Assembly (NCBI RefSeq): GCF_040939455.1
Contig: NC_134120.1
Span: 58,667,001-58,731,000 of the forward strand
Length of the DNA: 64,000 nt
Direction of reading: 5' to 3'
From: Microcebus murinus
Lineage: Eukaryota > Chordata > Mammalia > Primates > Cheirogaleidae
In this document: one piece after another, positions 22,496 through 33,498 of the stretch
Numbering within the stretch: the stretch's first letter is position 1
Layout of the letters: every line of letters starts with the position of its first letter
The notes under the pieces: generated by a model
Database searches by the model: none
What the model was told of the DNA's origin: nothing
What the model saw: only the letters and a program-made list of their open reading frames with translations
Program-made: the position numbers and the translations under genes

Positions 22496-23365
22496 TAGTA
22501 AAAGGAAGGAAATAATATAGAGTAGAAATAAACAAAATGGACAGTAGAAAAACAACAGAAAAAAATAAAACTAAGAGAAGAGTTGTTTTGAAAAGGTAAA
22601 CAAAATTGATAGACCTTTAGCTAGACTAAGAGAAAAGGGAGACATCTCAAATAAAATCAGAAAGGAAAGAGGAGACATTACAACCAATGCCACAAGAATA
22701 AAAAAGGATCATAAAAAAACAAAAGACATATGCTGACAAATTGGATAATCTACAAGAAATGGATAAATTCCTAGAAATATACAACTTACCAAGACTGAGT
22801 CATGAAGAAATAGAAAATCTAAATAGACCAATGATGAGTAAGGACATCAAATCAGTAATTCAAAACCCCACAACAAAGATAAGTCCATGGCCAGATGGCT
22901 TCACTGGTGAATCCTACCAATCATTTAAAGAAGAATTAATACTAATTCTCAAACTCTTGCAAAAAATTGAGGAGGAGGGAACATTTCCAAACTCATTTTA
23001 TGAAGCCAGAATTTCCCTGAATCCAGAGCCAGACAAAGATACTACAAGAAAGAAACTTCAGGCTAATATCCCTGATGATCACAGATGTAAAAATTCTCAA
23101 CAAAATACCAGCAAACTGAATTCCACAGCACATTATGAGAAGAATACACTATGACCAAGAGGGAATTATTCATGGGATACAAGGGTGATTCAAGATGTGA
23201 AAATTAATGTAATATACCACATTAACAGAAAAAAAAGGATGAAAATCACATAATCATATCAATAGATGCAATAAAAGTATTTGACAAAATTTAACACCCT
23301 TTTATGATTAAAGATCACTATAAACTAGGTATAGAAGAAATTTACCTGAACACAATAAAGACCAT

Positions 23366-23765
23366 TGCTGTAGTTGGGATAGCTGACCCCTCCAAACCTC
23401 ATGGTGACATATGATTCCCAGTGTTGAAGGTGGGGCCCACTGGGTCATGGGAGTGGACTGCATGAACGGCCTGGTGCCCTCCTCACGGTACTGAGCAGGT
23501 TCTCACTTGATTGGTCCCCATGAGAAATGGTTGTTAAAAAGAGCCTGGCATTTCCCTCCTCTCCCTCTTCCTCTCCTGACACATGGTACTCGCTCCTCCT
23601 CACTTTCTGCCACAAGCAGAAGCTTCCTGGGGCCTTCATCAGCAGCAGATGCTGCCGCCATGCTTCTTGCACAGCCTGCAGAACCATCAGCCAAGGAAAC
23701 CTCTTTTCTTTATAAATTACCCAGCCTCAGGTATTCCTTTATCGCAACACAAATGGACTAAGATG
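23366..23765 (+). mobile_element. MST/THE1-type (MaLR) solo LTR
   Basis: A segment of about 400 bp starting tgctgtagttgggatagctgacccc with internal 'gggtcatgggagtggactgcatgaa', 'ttctcacttgattgg' and 3' 'ctcttttctttataaattacccagcctcaggtattcctttat...aatggactaag' in the canonical order. It interrupts the old L1 between 'aaagaccat' and 'gccatatgtc' (5-bp duplication accat/gccat). The AT-rich region before 'ttacccag' contains a degenerate polyadenylation area. Confidence 0.85.
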
Positions 23766-24340
23766 GCCATATGTCTTAAATAAAAAGCCCACAGATAACA
23801 TCATATTCAATGGTGAAAAACTGCAAGCTTTTCCCCTAATATCAGGAACAAGACAAGGATGCCTACTCTCAACACTTCTAGTCAACATAGTACAGGAAGC
23901 CTTAGCCAAAGGAACTGCATAAGAAAAAGAAATAAAAAGCATCCAAATTGGAAAGGCACATGTAAAATTATCTGTTTGCAAATGGCATAATCTTATATGT
24001 AGAAAAACCAAAAAACTGCTAGAACTAATAAACAAATTCAGTAAAGTTGCAGGACACAAAATCAATGTATAAAAATAAAATGTAGCGGAGAGAGCCAAGA
24101 TGGCTACGCGGAGACACTGCCTGCCCCGTCCAAGCTGCAGAGTACAGCCGGACGGACCAGAGTGTGAGCACGGTCGCTGCCCGGATTCGACCACGGGAGA
24201 GGCAGAAGCGCCGGGGCCCCACGGAGAGTAGCTGTGAAGGTGAGAAGGAGGATAGAGAATAGAGACTGCAGCCCCAACCAGACACGGGGGCAGAGCCCAG
24301 CCAGGGGAGGGCTCCCCTGCGCCCCGGCGCGCCAGGCTGG

Positions 24341-25163
24341 CTCGGCCGCGGGGAGGCGGGCACGGGCCGCGGGGAGGAGGGCTCGGCCGCGGGGAGGAGG
24401 GCTCTCGGGCGCGGGGAGGAGGGCTCTCGGCCGCGGGGAGGAGGGCTCTCGGGCGCGGGGAGGAGGGCACGGGCCGCGGGGAGGAGGGCTCTCGGCCGCG
24501 GGGAGGAGGGCTCTCGGCCGCGGGGAGGAGGGCTCTCGGGCCGCGGGGAGGAGGGCTCTCGGCCGCGGGGAGGAGGGCTCTCGGCCGCGGGGAGGAGGGC
24601 TCTCGGCCGCGGGGAGGCGGGCACGGGCCGCGGGGAGGAGGGCTCTCGGGCCGCGGGGAGGAGGGCTCTCGGGCCGCGGGGAGGAGGGCTCTCGGGCCGC
24701 GGGGAGGAGGGCTCTCGGGCCGCGGGGAGGAGGGCTCTCGGGCCGCGGGGAGGAGGGCTCTCGGCCGCGGGGAGGAGGGCTCTCGGCCGCGGGGAGGAGG
24801 GCTCTCGGCCGCGGGGAGGAGGGCTCTCGGGCCGCGGGGAGGAGGGCTCTCGGGCCGCGGGGAGGAGGGCTCTCGGCCGCGGGGAGGAGGGCTCTCGGCC
24901 GCGGGGAGGCGGGCACGGGCCGCGGGGAGGAGGGCTCTCGGGCCGCGGGGAGGAGGGCTCTCGGGCCGCGGGGAGGAGGGCTCTCGGGCCGCGGGGAGGA
25001 GGGCTCTCGGCCGCGGGGAGGAGGGCTCTCGGCCGCGGGGAGGAGGGCTCTCGGCCGCGGGGAGGAGGGCTCTCGGGCGGCGGGGAGGAGGGCTCTCGGG
25101 CCGCGGGGAGGAGGGCTCGGGCGGCGGGGAGGAGGGCTCTCGGCCGCGGGGAGGAGGGCTCGG
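24341..25163 (+). repeat. L1 5' UTR array A, 22-23-bp unit
   Basis: About 37 tandem copies of a unit like GCCGCGGGGAGGAGGGCTCT plus CG or CGG, with rare variants containing GGCGGGCACGG (24353, 24615, 24908). CpG- and purine-rich. It lies in the L1 region that normally holds the internal promoter. It is stop-free in several frames, generating artefactual open frames of 350 codons or more on both strands. Confidence 0.95.
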
Positions 25164-25370
25164 GGGTCAGAGAGCAAGCCCTGCTGCGTCTGGACGCCTC
25201 CAACCCTGGCGTCCCAGAAAGTAATTCTGGCTCAATCTGGCTCATACCCACGCCCCCCTCCACCCCCCCCCCAGCAAGCGTGAAAGTGCTCCGCACTAAG
25301 TGCTGCTTCTTCCCGCAACAAGGTGTGCTCCCGGCTGAACCGCTCGGACGGCAGCCCCGCCAGCGCCAAC

Positions 25371-26108
25371 AGGCAGGCAGGCGGTGCCCCCTGGACCGAC
25401 AGGCAGGCGGGCGGTGCCCCCTGGACCGACAGGCGGGCGGGCGGTGCCCCCTGGACCCACAGGCGGGCGGGCGGTGCCCCCTGGACCGACAGGCAGGCGG
25501 GCGGTGCCCCCTGGACCGACAGGCAGGCGGGCGGTGCCCCCTGGACCCACAGGCGGGCGGGCGGTGCCCCCTGGACCCACAGGCGGGCGGGCGGTGCCCC
25601 CTGGACCCACAGGCGGGCGGGCGGTGCCCCCTGGACCCACAGGCGGGCGGGCGGTGCCCCCTGGACCCACAGGCAGGCGGGCGGGCGGTGCCCCCTGGAC
25701 CCACAGGAGGGCGGGCGGTGCCCCCTGGACCCACAGGCAGGCGGGCGGGCGGTGCCCCCTGGACCCACAGGCAGGCGGGCGGTGCCCCCTGGACCGACAG
25801 GCAGGCGGGCGGTGCCCCCTGGACCCACAGGCAGGCGGGCGGGCGGTGCCCCCTGGACCCACAGGCGGGCGGGCGGTGCCCCCTGGACCCACAGGCGGGC
25901 GGGCGGTGCCCCCTGGACCCACAGGCGGGCGGGCGGTGCCCCCTGGACCCACAGGCGGGCGGGCGGTGCCCCCTGGACCGACAGGCGGGCGGGCGGTGCC
26001 CCCTGGACCCACAGGCAGGCGGGCGGGCGGTGCCCCCTGGACCCACAGGCAGGCGGGCGGGCGGTGCCCCCTGGACCCACAGGCAGGCGGGCGGTGCCCC
26101 CTGGACCG
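25371..26108 (+). repeat. L1 5' UTR array B, 30-bp unit
   Basis: About 24 copies of a 30-bp unit with core GCGGTGCCCCCTGGACC followed by (C/G)ACAGGC(A/G)GGCGG. A few units carry an extra GCGG (34 bp). Sequence and unit length are unrelated to array A 200 bp upstream. The 30-bp period keeps every frame constant, so long repetitive open frames occur on both strands without meaning. Confidence 0.95.
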
Positions 26109-27545
26109 AGCAGCGAGGAAGACCGCAGCCCTTCCTCCCACCACCGAGGCTGCCTTTCAGCATCGGGCGCTCTGCCCACCCGGAGAGCAGCGCAGCCGGT
26201 GTGTTCACCCTCAGGGCAGCCCAGAGGGCGGCTGAACCTGGTGGCCCTAGTCCTGAGCGTGGCTGGGGAGACGCAGGGGAGAGGTCCCAGTTCTAGGCTC
26301 TGGCGGCGAAAGAGACCTGACCTCTGTCCGAACCCAACAGGAAGGTGCGCAGGCGCACACAGCCCCACGCCCACCCCCACTGGAGAATCGCCAGGCTGGA
26401 GCACTGGGTCTGAATTAGCATAGCACCTGGTTCCCATGGCAACTGAATGCCTCAGGCCTGCAGGCTGAAGTGGAGCAGCAGCCCCTCCCCCACTGGCTAC
26501 AATGGGGAGTGCAGCTAGATCCAAGAGACTCGTGAGCCCCCACTACTTCCCCAGTGGAAGCATGCCCCTGGCAGAGACCTCTACGGATAGAGGCCCACCT
26601 CCATCGCCTTGGGGTCTAGTGTAGGAAAGGGGCGCACAACCTGAGAGCCCTATACACCAGCAGCATGCAGGGACCACGACAGCGGGTCAGCACATGAACT
26701 GCGGGGACTTGAGAGCCAGTCTCCGGTGGAGAGGGAAAGCACATGGGCCAATCAGAGGGGAGAGTGCTGTGGGGCTCCAGAGAACAAATAGGGAGGGCAC
26801 ACGCCCCATCACGCAGAGAAACCAGGCTAGTGGACAGGCACGGAAAAAGGCTGGCCAGGGCACTTGGCAATCACACCATCAGCCCCTCCCATCAGCAGCT
26901 ACGTCCCGCTTGGAGAGAGAGCCTTGAATTCCATATCAGCAGCTCCCCCTAGTGGCCAGAAAGGCAGCCTCTGAGCCCCAGAGGCTTAGCAAAGCCTCAG
27001 GTTCTTGCATTCAAGCCACAATCTACCTTGCTCCTTCCCTCCAGTTTAGGGGCAGGAGGGTCCAAGCAACCCCTGGGAAGCTACAAGGACCCTCCCAAAG
27101 CTAGGGGCATTCGTATAACCTACCTGAGGGCCAAGAGCCTACCAAGGGCACAAAAGATTACCTCGGCAGCTGGCTCTTCCTTGCAAACTACAATCAACGA
27201 AAGCAGGATAAATCCCATAGGTAAAGATGGTGCCTTCCAACTCAAGCAATTAAGGAGCAGTGGATTCATATACACAAGGACAATCCACAAGCTCAGAGAT
27301 TAAGTAAGGGGACCAAACTCACTACAGTCCATTGAGAAGAGATGAGACAACAGGTCAGAGGTAACCCAAGAGGTTCACCAAACCTAAACACCCCAAAGGC
27401 AACTCAGGACCAGCACTCCTCTCCCCTGTTTGGTCATGGATCAATCCTTGGGGACTCAGAGACAAGGCCATAAACTAGCCCTAGCACACCCAGCTCTTTA
27501 TCAAGAGGCCAGATAAGAAGGAATCAGCAAAAGAACTCCAGAAAC

Positions 27546-28510
27546 ATGAAAAATCATAGTGAAAAGACACCCACAAAGAAATCAATAACTCCTCACCAAT
27601 GGATACCAACTTACATGAAATAGTTAAAATGATATATGAAAATTTTGAGATATGGATTGTAAGAAAGCACAATGAAATATAAGAGAAAATAGAAACCCAA
27701 CACAAAGAAACCACAAAAACAATGCAAGAAATTAATGAAAAATTCTCTAAAGAAATCGAAGTATTAAATAAAAATGAAACAAATTCTAGAAATGAAAAAT
27801 TTATTCAAGGAATTACAAAACACAATGGAAAACCCCTAGAATAGGCTAGATCATGAAGAAGAAAGAATCTCAGAGCTTGAAGATAACACCCATGAGCTAA
27901 ACATATCAGTTGAAGAGGAAGAACAGAGAAATAATAGGAACAAACAAAGCCTACAAGAAATGTGGGATTATGTGAAGAGGCCAAACATAAAATCATAAGC
28001 AACCCTGAGGGTGAAGAAGAAAATACACAAGGGTTGAACTATTTGAGGGAATAACTGAGGAAAATTTCCATGGCCTGCCTAGGAATCTAGATATCCAGGT
28101 ACAAGAAGGACACAGGACTTCCAGAAGACTCATCATGAAAAGGCAATCACCACATCATATAGTCATTAGGATGGCCAAAGTAAACATGAAAAAGGCACTC
28201 CTACGAGCAATAAGGCGAAAATAACAGATAGTCTATAAAGGAAAACCTATCCGACTAATTGCAGACTTCTCAACTGAAACCTTACAAGCCAGAAGTGACT
28301 AGGGACCCATCTTCAATTTTCTGAAACAGAATAATGGCCAGTCTAGAATTTTGTATCTTACAAAACTAAGTTTCTTATATGAGGGAGAAATAAAGACTTT
28401 CTCTGACAAGAAATCAGTAAATGAATTTGTGAAGACCAGATCTGCCCTGCAGGAAGTACTCAGACTTGCATTATACTCTGATCAGCACAATAGACACCCA
28501 CAACTGTAAA
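27546..28510 (+). pseudogene. L1 ORF1 (ORF1p RNA-binding protein), broken
   Basis: ORF1p is the L1 nucleic-acid chaperone that trimerises and coats L1 RNA. Here a candidate start at 27546 is followed by Lys/Glu-rich coiled-coil text (27600-27960) in shifted frames, then recognisable RRM/C-terminal-domain pieces: 'NFHGLPRN' near 28065, 'MAKVNMKKALLRAIRRK' near 28173-28223 and 'KGKPIRLIADFSTETLQAR' near 28240-28297. A 'KLSFLYEGEIKTF' block follows at about 28360-28400, then 'RSALQEVL'. Several stops and frameshifts make it a pseudogene. Confidence 0.8.
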
Positions 28511-28593
28511 ATCATGCAAAAGCTAAAGTTCAGAGCCCCAGTACCACAATGGCTCAAGAGGTAAAACAAAGCAAGAAAGGTCTACCCAACAGG

Positions 28594-31500
28594 ATGAACA
28601 CAAATCCACACCACTTATCAATTCTTTCAATAAATGTAAATGGCTTGAACTCCCCACTGAAGAGATACTGAATGGATAAAAATACAAGCCAAGTATCTGC
28701 TGTCTCCAGGAAACAAATCCAATTCAAAAGAACTCATTCAGACTCAAGGTGAAGGGTTAGAAACAATATTCCATGGAAATGGAAACCAAAAGAAAGCTGG
28801 TATAGCTGTTCTCATATCAAATAACATAGGTTCTAAATCTACAAAAGTAAAGAAAGACAAAAATGGTCACTATACAATGGTGAAGGGAACAAGTCAACTA
28901 GAAGACTTAACTGTCCTAAATATTTATGCATCTAACACAGGAGTGCCCAGATACATAAAGCAAATCCTACTTAATCTAAACAAAATAATAAATAGCAATG
29001 CCATAATAGCCAGGGAAGTTAATATATCCCTGTCAGAACTGGACACATCCTCCAAACAGAAAATAAGCAAAGAAACAATGGACTTAAACAAAACTCTAGA
29101 ACAAATGGGCCTAACAGATATTTACAGAACATTCTGTCCCCAAAATACTTCTCATCAGTTCATGGAACTTTCTCTAAAACTGATCAAATCCTAGGCTAAA
29201 ATTCCTTGAAACAAAACAGGTTTCAAGAAATTTTTTAAAATGGAAATTATACCATGTATAATTATACCATGTATAGTCTTCTCAGACTACAGTGGAATAA
29301 AATCAGAAATCAATTCCAACAGAAATAATCAGCTCTACACAGAGTACTAAAACTAAACAACCTAGTGCTGAATGATTATTGGGTTAAGGAGGAGATAAAG
29401 ATAGAAATCAAAAGATTCTTTGAACTAAATGATAATAGGGACACAAGTTATCAAAATCTGTGGGATACAGCAAAAGCATTCCTGAGAGGAAAACTCATAA
29501 CATTAAATGCCCACATCCAAAAGACAGAAAGAGCACATTAGATCAACAATCTAATGAATCATCTCATGGAACTGGAAAAGGAAGACCAAACCAATGCTAA
29601 GCCCAGCAAAAGAAAAGATATAACCAAGATCAGGGAAGAACTAAATGAAATCAAGAACAAAAGAAATACATAGAGGATTAATGAAAAAAAAATTGGTTCT
29701 TTGAAAAGATAAGCAAAATTGACAGGCCTATAGCTAGATTAACCAGAAGCAGAAAGGAAAGGACTTTAATAAGCTCAATAAGAAATGAAAAAGGAGAAAT
29801 CACAATTGATATCATAGAAATATAAAACATCATTTTTGAATACTATAAAAATCTGTATGATCAAAAATTTCAAAACATGCAGGAAATGGACAAATTCTTG
29901 AAAGCATACAACCTCCATAGGCTCAATCAGGAAGAAATAGAACTCCTGAACAGACCAATATCAAGCACCGAAATTGAAGCAGCATACAAAAATCTTCCAA
30001 AAAAAAAAAAAAAAAAGTCCTGGACCAGGTGGTTTCATACCCGGATTTTAACAAACCTACAAAGAACTGGTACCTATACTGCATAAATTATTCCATAACA
30101 TTGAGAAGGAAGGAATCCTCCCCAACTCATTCTATGAAGCCAATATCACCTTGATACTGAAGGCAGGAAAGGACATAACAAACAAAGAAAGCCACAGACC
30201 AATATCCCTTATGAACACAGAGCAAAAATTCTCAATAAAATATTAGCAAACCAAATTCAACTGCACAATGAAAAAATAATCCACTACAATGAAGTAAGCT
30301 TCATTCTAGAGATGTAAGGATGGTTCAACATATGCAAATCTATAAATGTAATTCACCACATAAATAGAAGCAAAAACAAAGACCATATGGATCATCTCAA
30401 CAGACACAGAAAAAGCATTTGACTAAATTCAGCCCTATTTTATGATAAGAACTCTTAACAAAATAGGCATAGATTGGACATGCCTCAAAATTATTAAAGC
30501 CATATATGACAAAGCCACAGCCAACATCATACTGAAGGGGGAAAACAAAAGCATTCCCACTTAGAACTAGAACCAGACAAGGTTGCCCACTGTCACCACT
30601 TTTGTTCAACATAGTGCTGGAAGTCCTAGTCAGAGCAATCAGGCAAAAGAAGGAAATTAAGGGTAACCAAATGGGGAAAGAAGAGGTCAAACTATCACTC
30701 TTTGCTGATGATATGATCTTATATCTAGAAAACCCCAAAGATTCAACCAGAAGACTCCTAGAATTGATAAATAGATTCAGCAAAGTCTCAGGTTACAAAA
30801 TCAATGTAAACAAATCAGTAGCATTTCCATACACCAACAACAGAGAAGGCCAGAACCAAATCAAAGACTCAATACACAATAGCAACAAAGAAAATATAAT
30901 ACCTAAGAATATATTTAACTAAGGAGGTGAAAGACCTCTATAGGGAGAATTACAAAACACTGAGGAAAGAAACTCTGGAGGATATAAACAGATGGAAAAA
31001 CATATCATGTTTATAATGAATCAGCAGAATTAACATTGTTAACATGTCTATACTACCCAATGTGTTTTACAGACTCAATGCAATCCCCATTAAAACACCA
31101 ACATCATTTTTCCAGATCTAGAGAAAACAGTTCTATGCCTCATATGGAACCAGAAAAGACCCCGAACAGCCAATGCAACCTTACATAATAAGAACAAATT
31201 GAGAGCCATCAGTCTACCAGATGTCAAGCTATACTACAAAGCTATAGTAACAAAAAGAGTATGGTATTGGCACAACAACAGACTCACAGATCTATGGATC
31301 AGAACACAGAACCTAGATGTGAATCCATCCTCATATTGCCACCTGATCTTTGACAAAGCAGACGAAAACATACACTAGGGTAAAGAATCTTTATTCAATA
31401 AATGGTGCTGGGAAAATTGGATAGCCACATGTAGAAGACTGAAACAGGAGTCACACTTCTCACCACTCACAAAAATTAATTTGCAATGGATAACAGACTT

Positions 31501-32320
31501 AAACCTAAGGCATGAAACTATAAGAATTCTAGAAGAAAATGTTGGACAAACTCTTATAGATACTGGCCTAGGAAAGAATTCATGAAGAAGACCCCAAAAG
31601 CAACCACTGCAACAACAAAAATAAATGGGACCTGACCAAATTAAAAAGGTTCTGCACAGCCAAAGACACAATCAATAGAACAAATAGCCTACAGAATGGG
31701 AGAAAATATTTGCATGCTATATAGGTGTTAAAGAGCTAAAAACAAGAATCTACAAAGAACTCGAGAAAATTAGCAAGAAAAACTCAAGCAGTCCCATTAG
31801 AAAGTGGGCAAAGGACATGAACAGAAACTTTTCAAAAGAAGATAGACTAATGGCTAACATGCACATGAAAAAATGCTGAACGTCTCTAATAATCAAGGAA
31901 ATGCTAATCAAAACTTCAGTGAGATATCACCTAACTCCAGTGAGAAAGGCTTTTATCAAGAAGTCCCAAAACAACAGATGCTGGCATGGCTGTGGAGAGA
32001 AAGGTTCATTTATATAGACTGTTGGTGGGACTGCAAACTAGTACAACCTCTATGGAAAGTAGTTTGGAGATTCCTCAAAGAACTAAAACTAGACTTATCA
32101 TTTGATCCAGCAATCCCACTACTAGGTATCCACCCAATGGAAAAAAAGGCATTTTATAAAAAAGACACTTGTACTACAATGTTCATAGCAGCACAATTCA
32201 CAATCGCAAAGATGTAGAAACAACCCAAGTGCCCATCAATGCATGAGTGGATTAATAAAATGTGGTATATGTATACCATGGAGTACTACTCAGCCATAAA
32301 AAACATGGCAATCTAGTATT
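28594..32320 (+). pseudogene. L1 ORF2 (endonuclease/reverse transcriptase), broken
   Basis: ATG at 28594 opens an endonuclease N-terminus of the form MNTNPHHLSILSINVNGLNS, with a stop soon after. EN pieces continue to about 29300. A 105-codon open stretch (28877-29194) has the EN 'NIYA' region. RT domain: 'QGCPLSP'-equivalent text near 30583, then the catalytic FADDMILY at 30701-30724, intact at the two aspartates. Cys-rich C-terminal text follows to about 32300. Multiple stops abolish function, but the RT core is much better preserved than in the surrounding old L1, supporting a younger age. Confidence 0.85.
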
Positions 32321-32841
32321 TTTTGTAACAACCTGGGTGGAACTGGAGACCATTCTTCTTAGTGAAGTATTGCAAAAATGGAAAAATAAACACCACATGT
32401 ACTGAATACTAAATTGAGTATTTGGAACAAATCAATTGACACTTATATGCACATATGGAAGTAAAACTCAAGGGAAATCAAGTAAGGGGGGCAAGGGGAT
32501 GGGCAAATACACACCAAATGGGTACAATGCATACTAACTGGGTAAAAGGCACACTTATAACTTTGACTCAAACTGTACAAAAGCAAATTTTGTAACCAAA
32601 CATGTATACTCCTGTAAACTCTGAAATATAAAAATTAATAAAAAGAAAAGTAACATAAAAAAATCCAAAATAAAATAAAGTGTATAAAATCAGTTGCATT
32701 TCTATATGCAAACAATGAACTATCAAAAATGGAATTATGAAAACAATCCCATTTATAACAACAACAAAAATAACAAAATACTTAGGAATTAACCAAGGAG
32801 GTAAAAGGCCTGTATACTAAACAGTACAAAACAGTGATGTA

Positions 32842-33180
32842 GGGCCAGGTGCAGTGGCTCACGCCTGTAATCCTAGCACTCTGGGAAGCTGAGGCGGGTG
32901 GATAATTTGAGCTCAGGAGTTTGAGACCAGCCTGAGCAAGAGTGAGACACTGTCTCTACCAAAAATAGAAGAAATTACTTGGACAGCTACAAATATATAG
33001 AAAAAAAATTAGCCGGGCATGGTGGCACATGCTTGTAGTCCCAGCTACTTGGGCGGCTGAGGCAGAAGGATCTCTTGAGCCCAGGAGTTTGACGTTGCTG
33101 TGAGCTAGGCTGATGCCACGGCACTCACTCTAGCCTGGGCAACAAAGTGACACTTTGTCTCAGGAAAACAAAAACAAAAT
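32842..33180 (+). mobile_element. Alu, strepsirrhine type, with 14-bp target duplication
   Basis: Full dimer beginning gggccaggtgcagtggctcac with right-arm diagnostic 'gctgtgagctaggctgatgc'. Perfect flanking repeats aaaacagtgatgta (32828-32841 and 33181-33194) show a clean target-primed insertion into the old L1. Confidence 0.95.
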
Positions 33181-33498
33181 AAAACAGTGATGTAAGAAAT
33201 GAAAGAAAGCACAAACTAAAAAAAATCCCAGGTTCATGAATTAGAAGACTTAAAATTGTTAAAATTTCCGTACTACCCAAAGCTATCTACAGATTAAGTG
33301 CAATCTCCATGAAAATCTTAATGGCATTTTCTGTAAAAATAGAAAAAAAAATACTAAAATTCATGTAGAATCACAAAATACCCCAAGTAAACAAATCTTG
33401 AGAAAGCAGAACAAAGCTAGAGGTCTGACACTTCCTCATTTCAAAACATATCACAGAGCTATAGTAATTAAAGCAGTGTGGTACCGGCACAAAGACAG

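Larger units (their letters stand above)
24085..32680 (+). mobile_element. Nearly full-length lemur L1 with repeat-expanded 5' UTR
   Basis: Starts ggagagagccaagatggct, a typical L1 5' start, and ends in an A-rich tail (about 32635-32680). The target site tgtataaaa appears at 24066-24074 and 32681-32689, after which the older L1 resumes. Order: a roughly 3.4-kb 5' UTR with two tandem arrays, ORF1 (from about 27546), ORF2 (from 28594), and a 3' UTR with the lemur-type end 'cttataactttgactcaaactgtacaaaagc'. Both ORFs contain stops and frameshifts, so it cannot move now. The 8.6-kb total is longer than a usual primate L1 (about 6 kb), the excess being in the 5' UTR. Confidence 0.9.

Noticed and set aside
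24234..26524. Several open frames of 280-430 codons
   Set aside because: They lie in the two tandem arrays of an L1 5' UTR; composition and period are those of the arrays, with no protein similarity.
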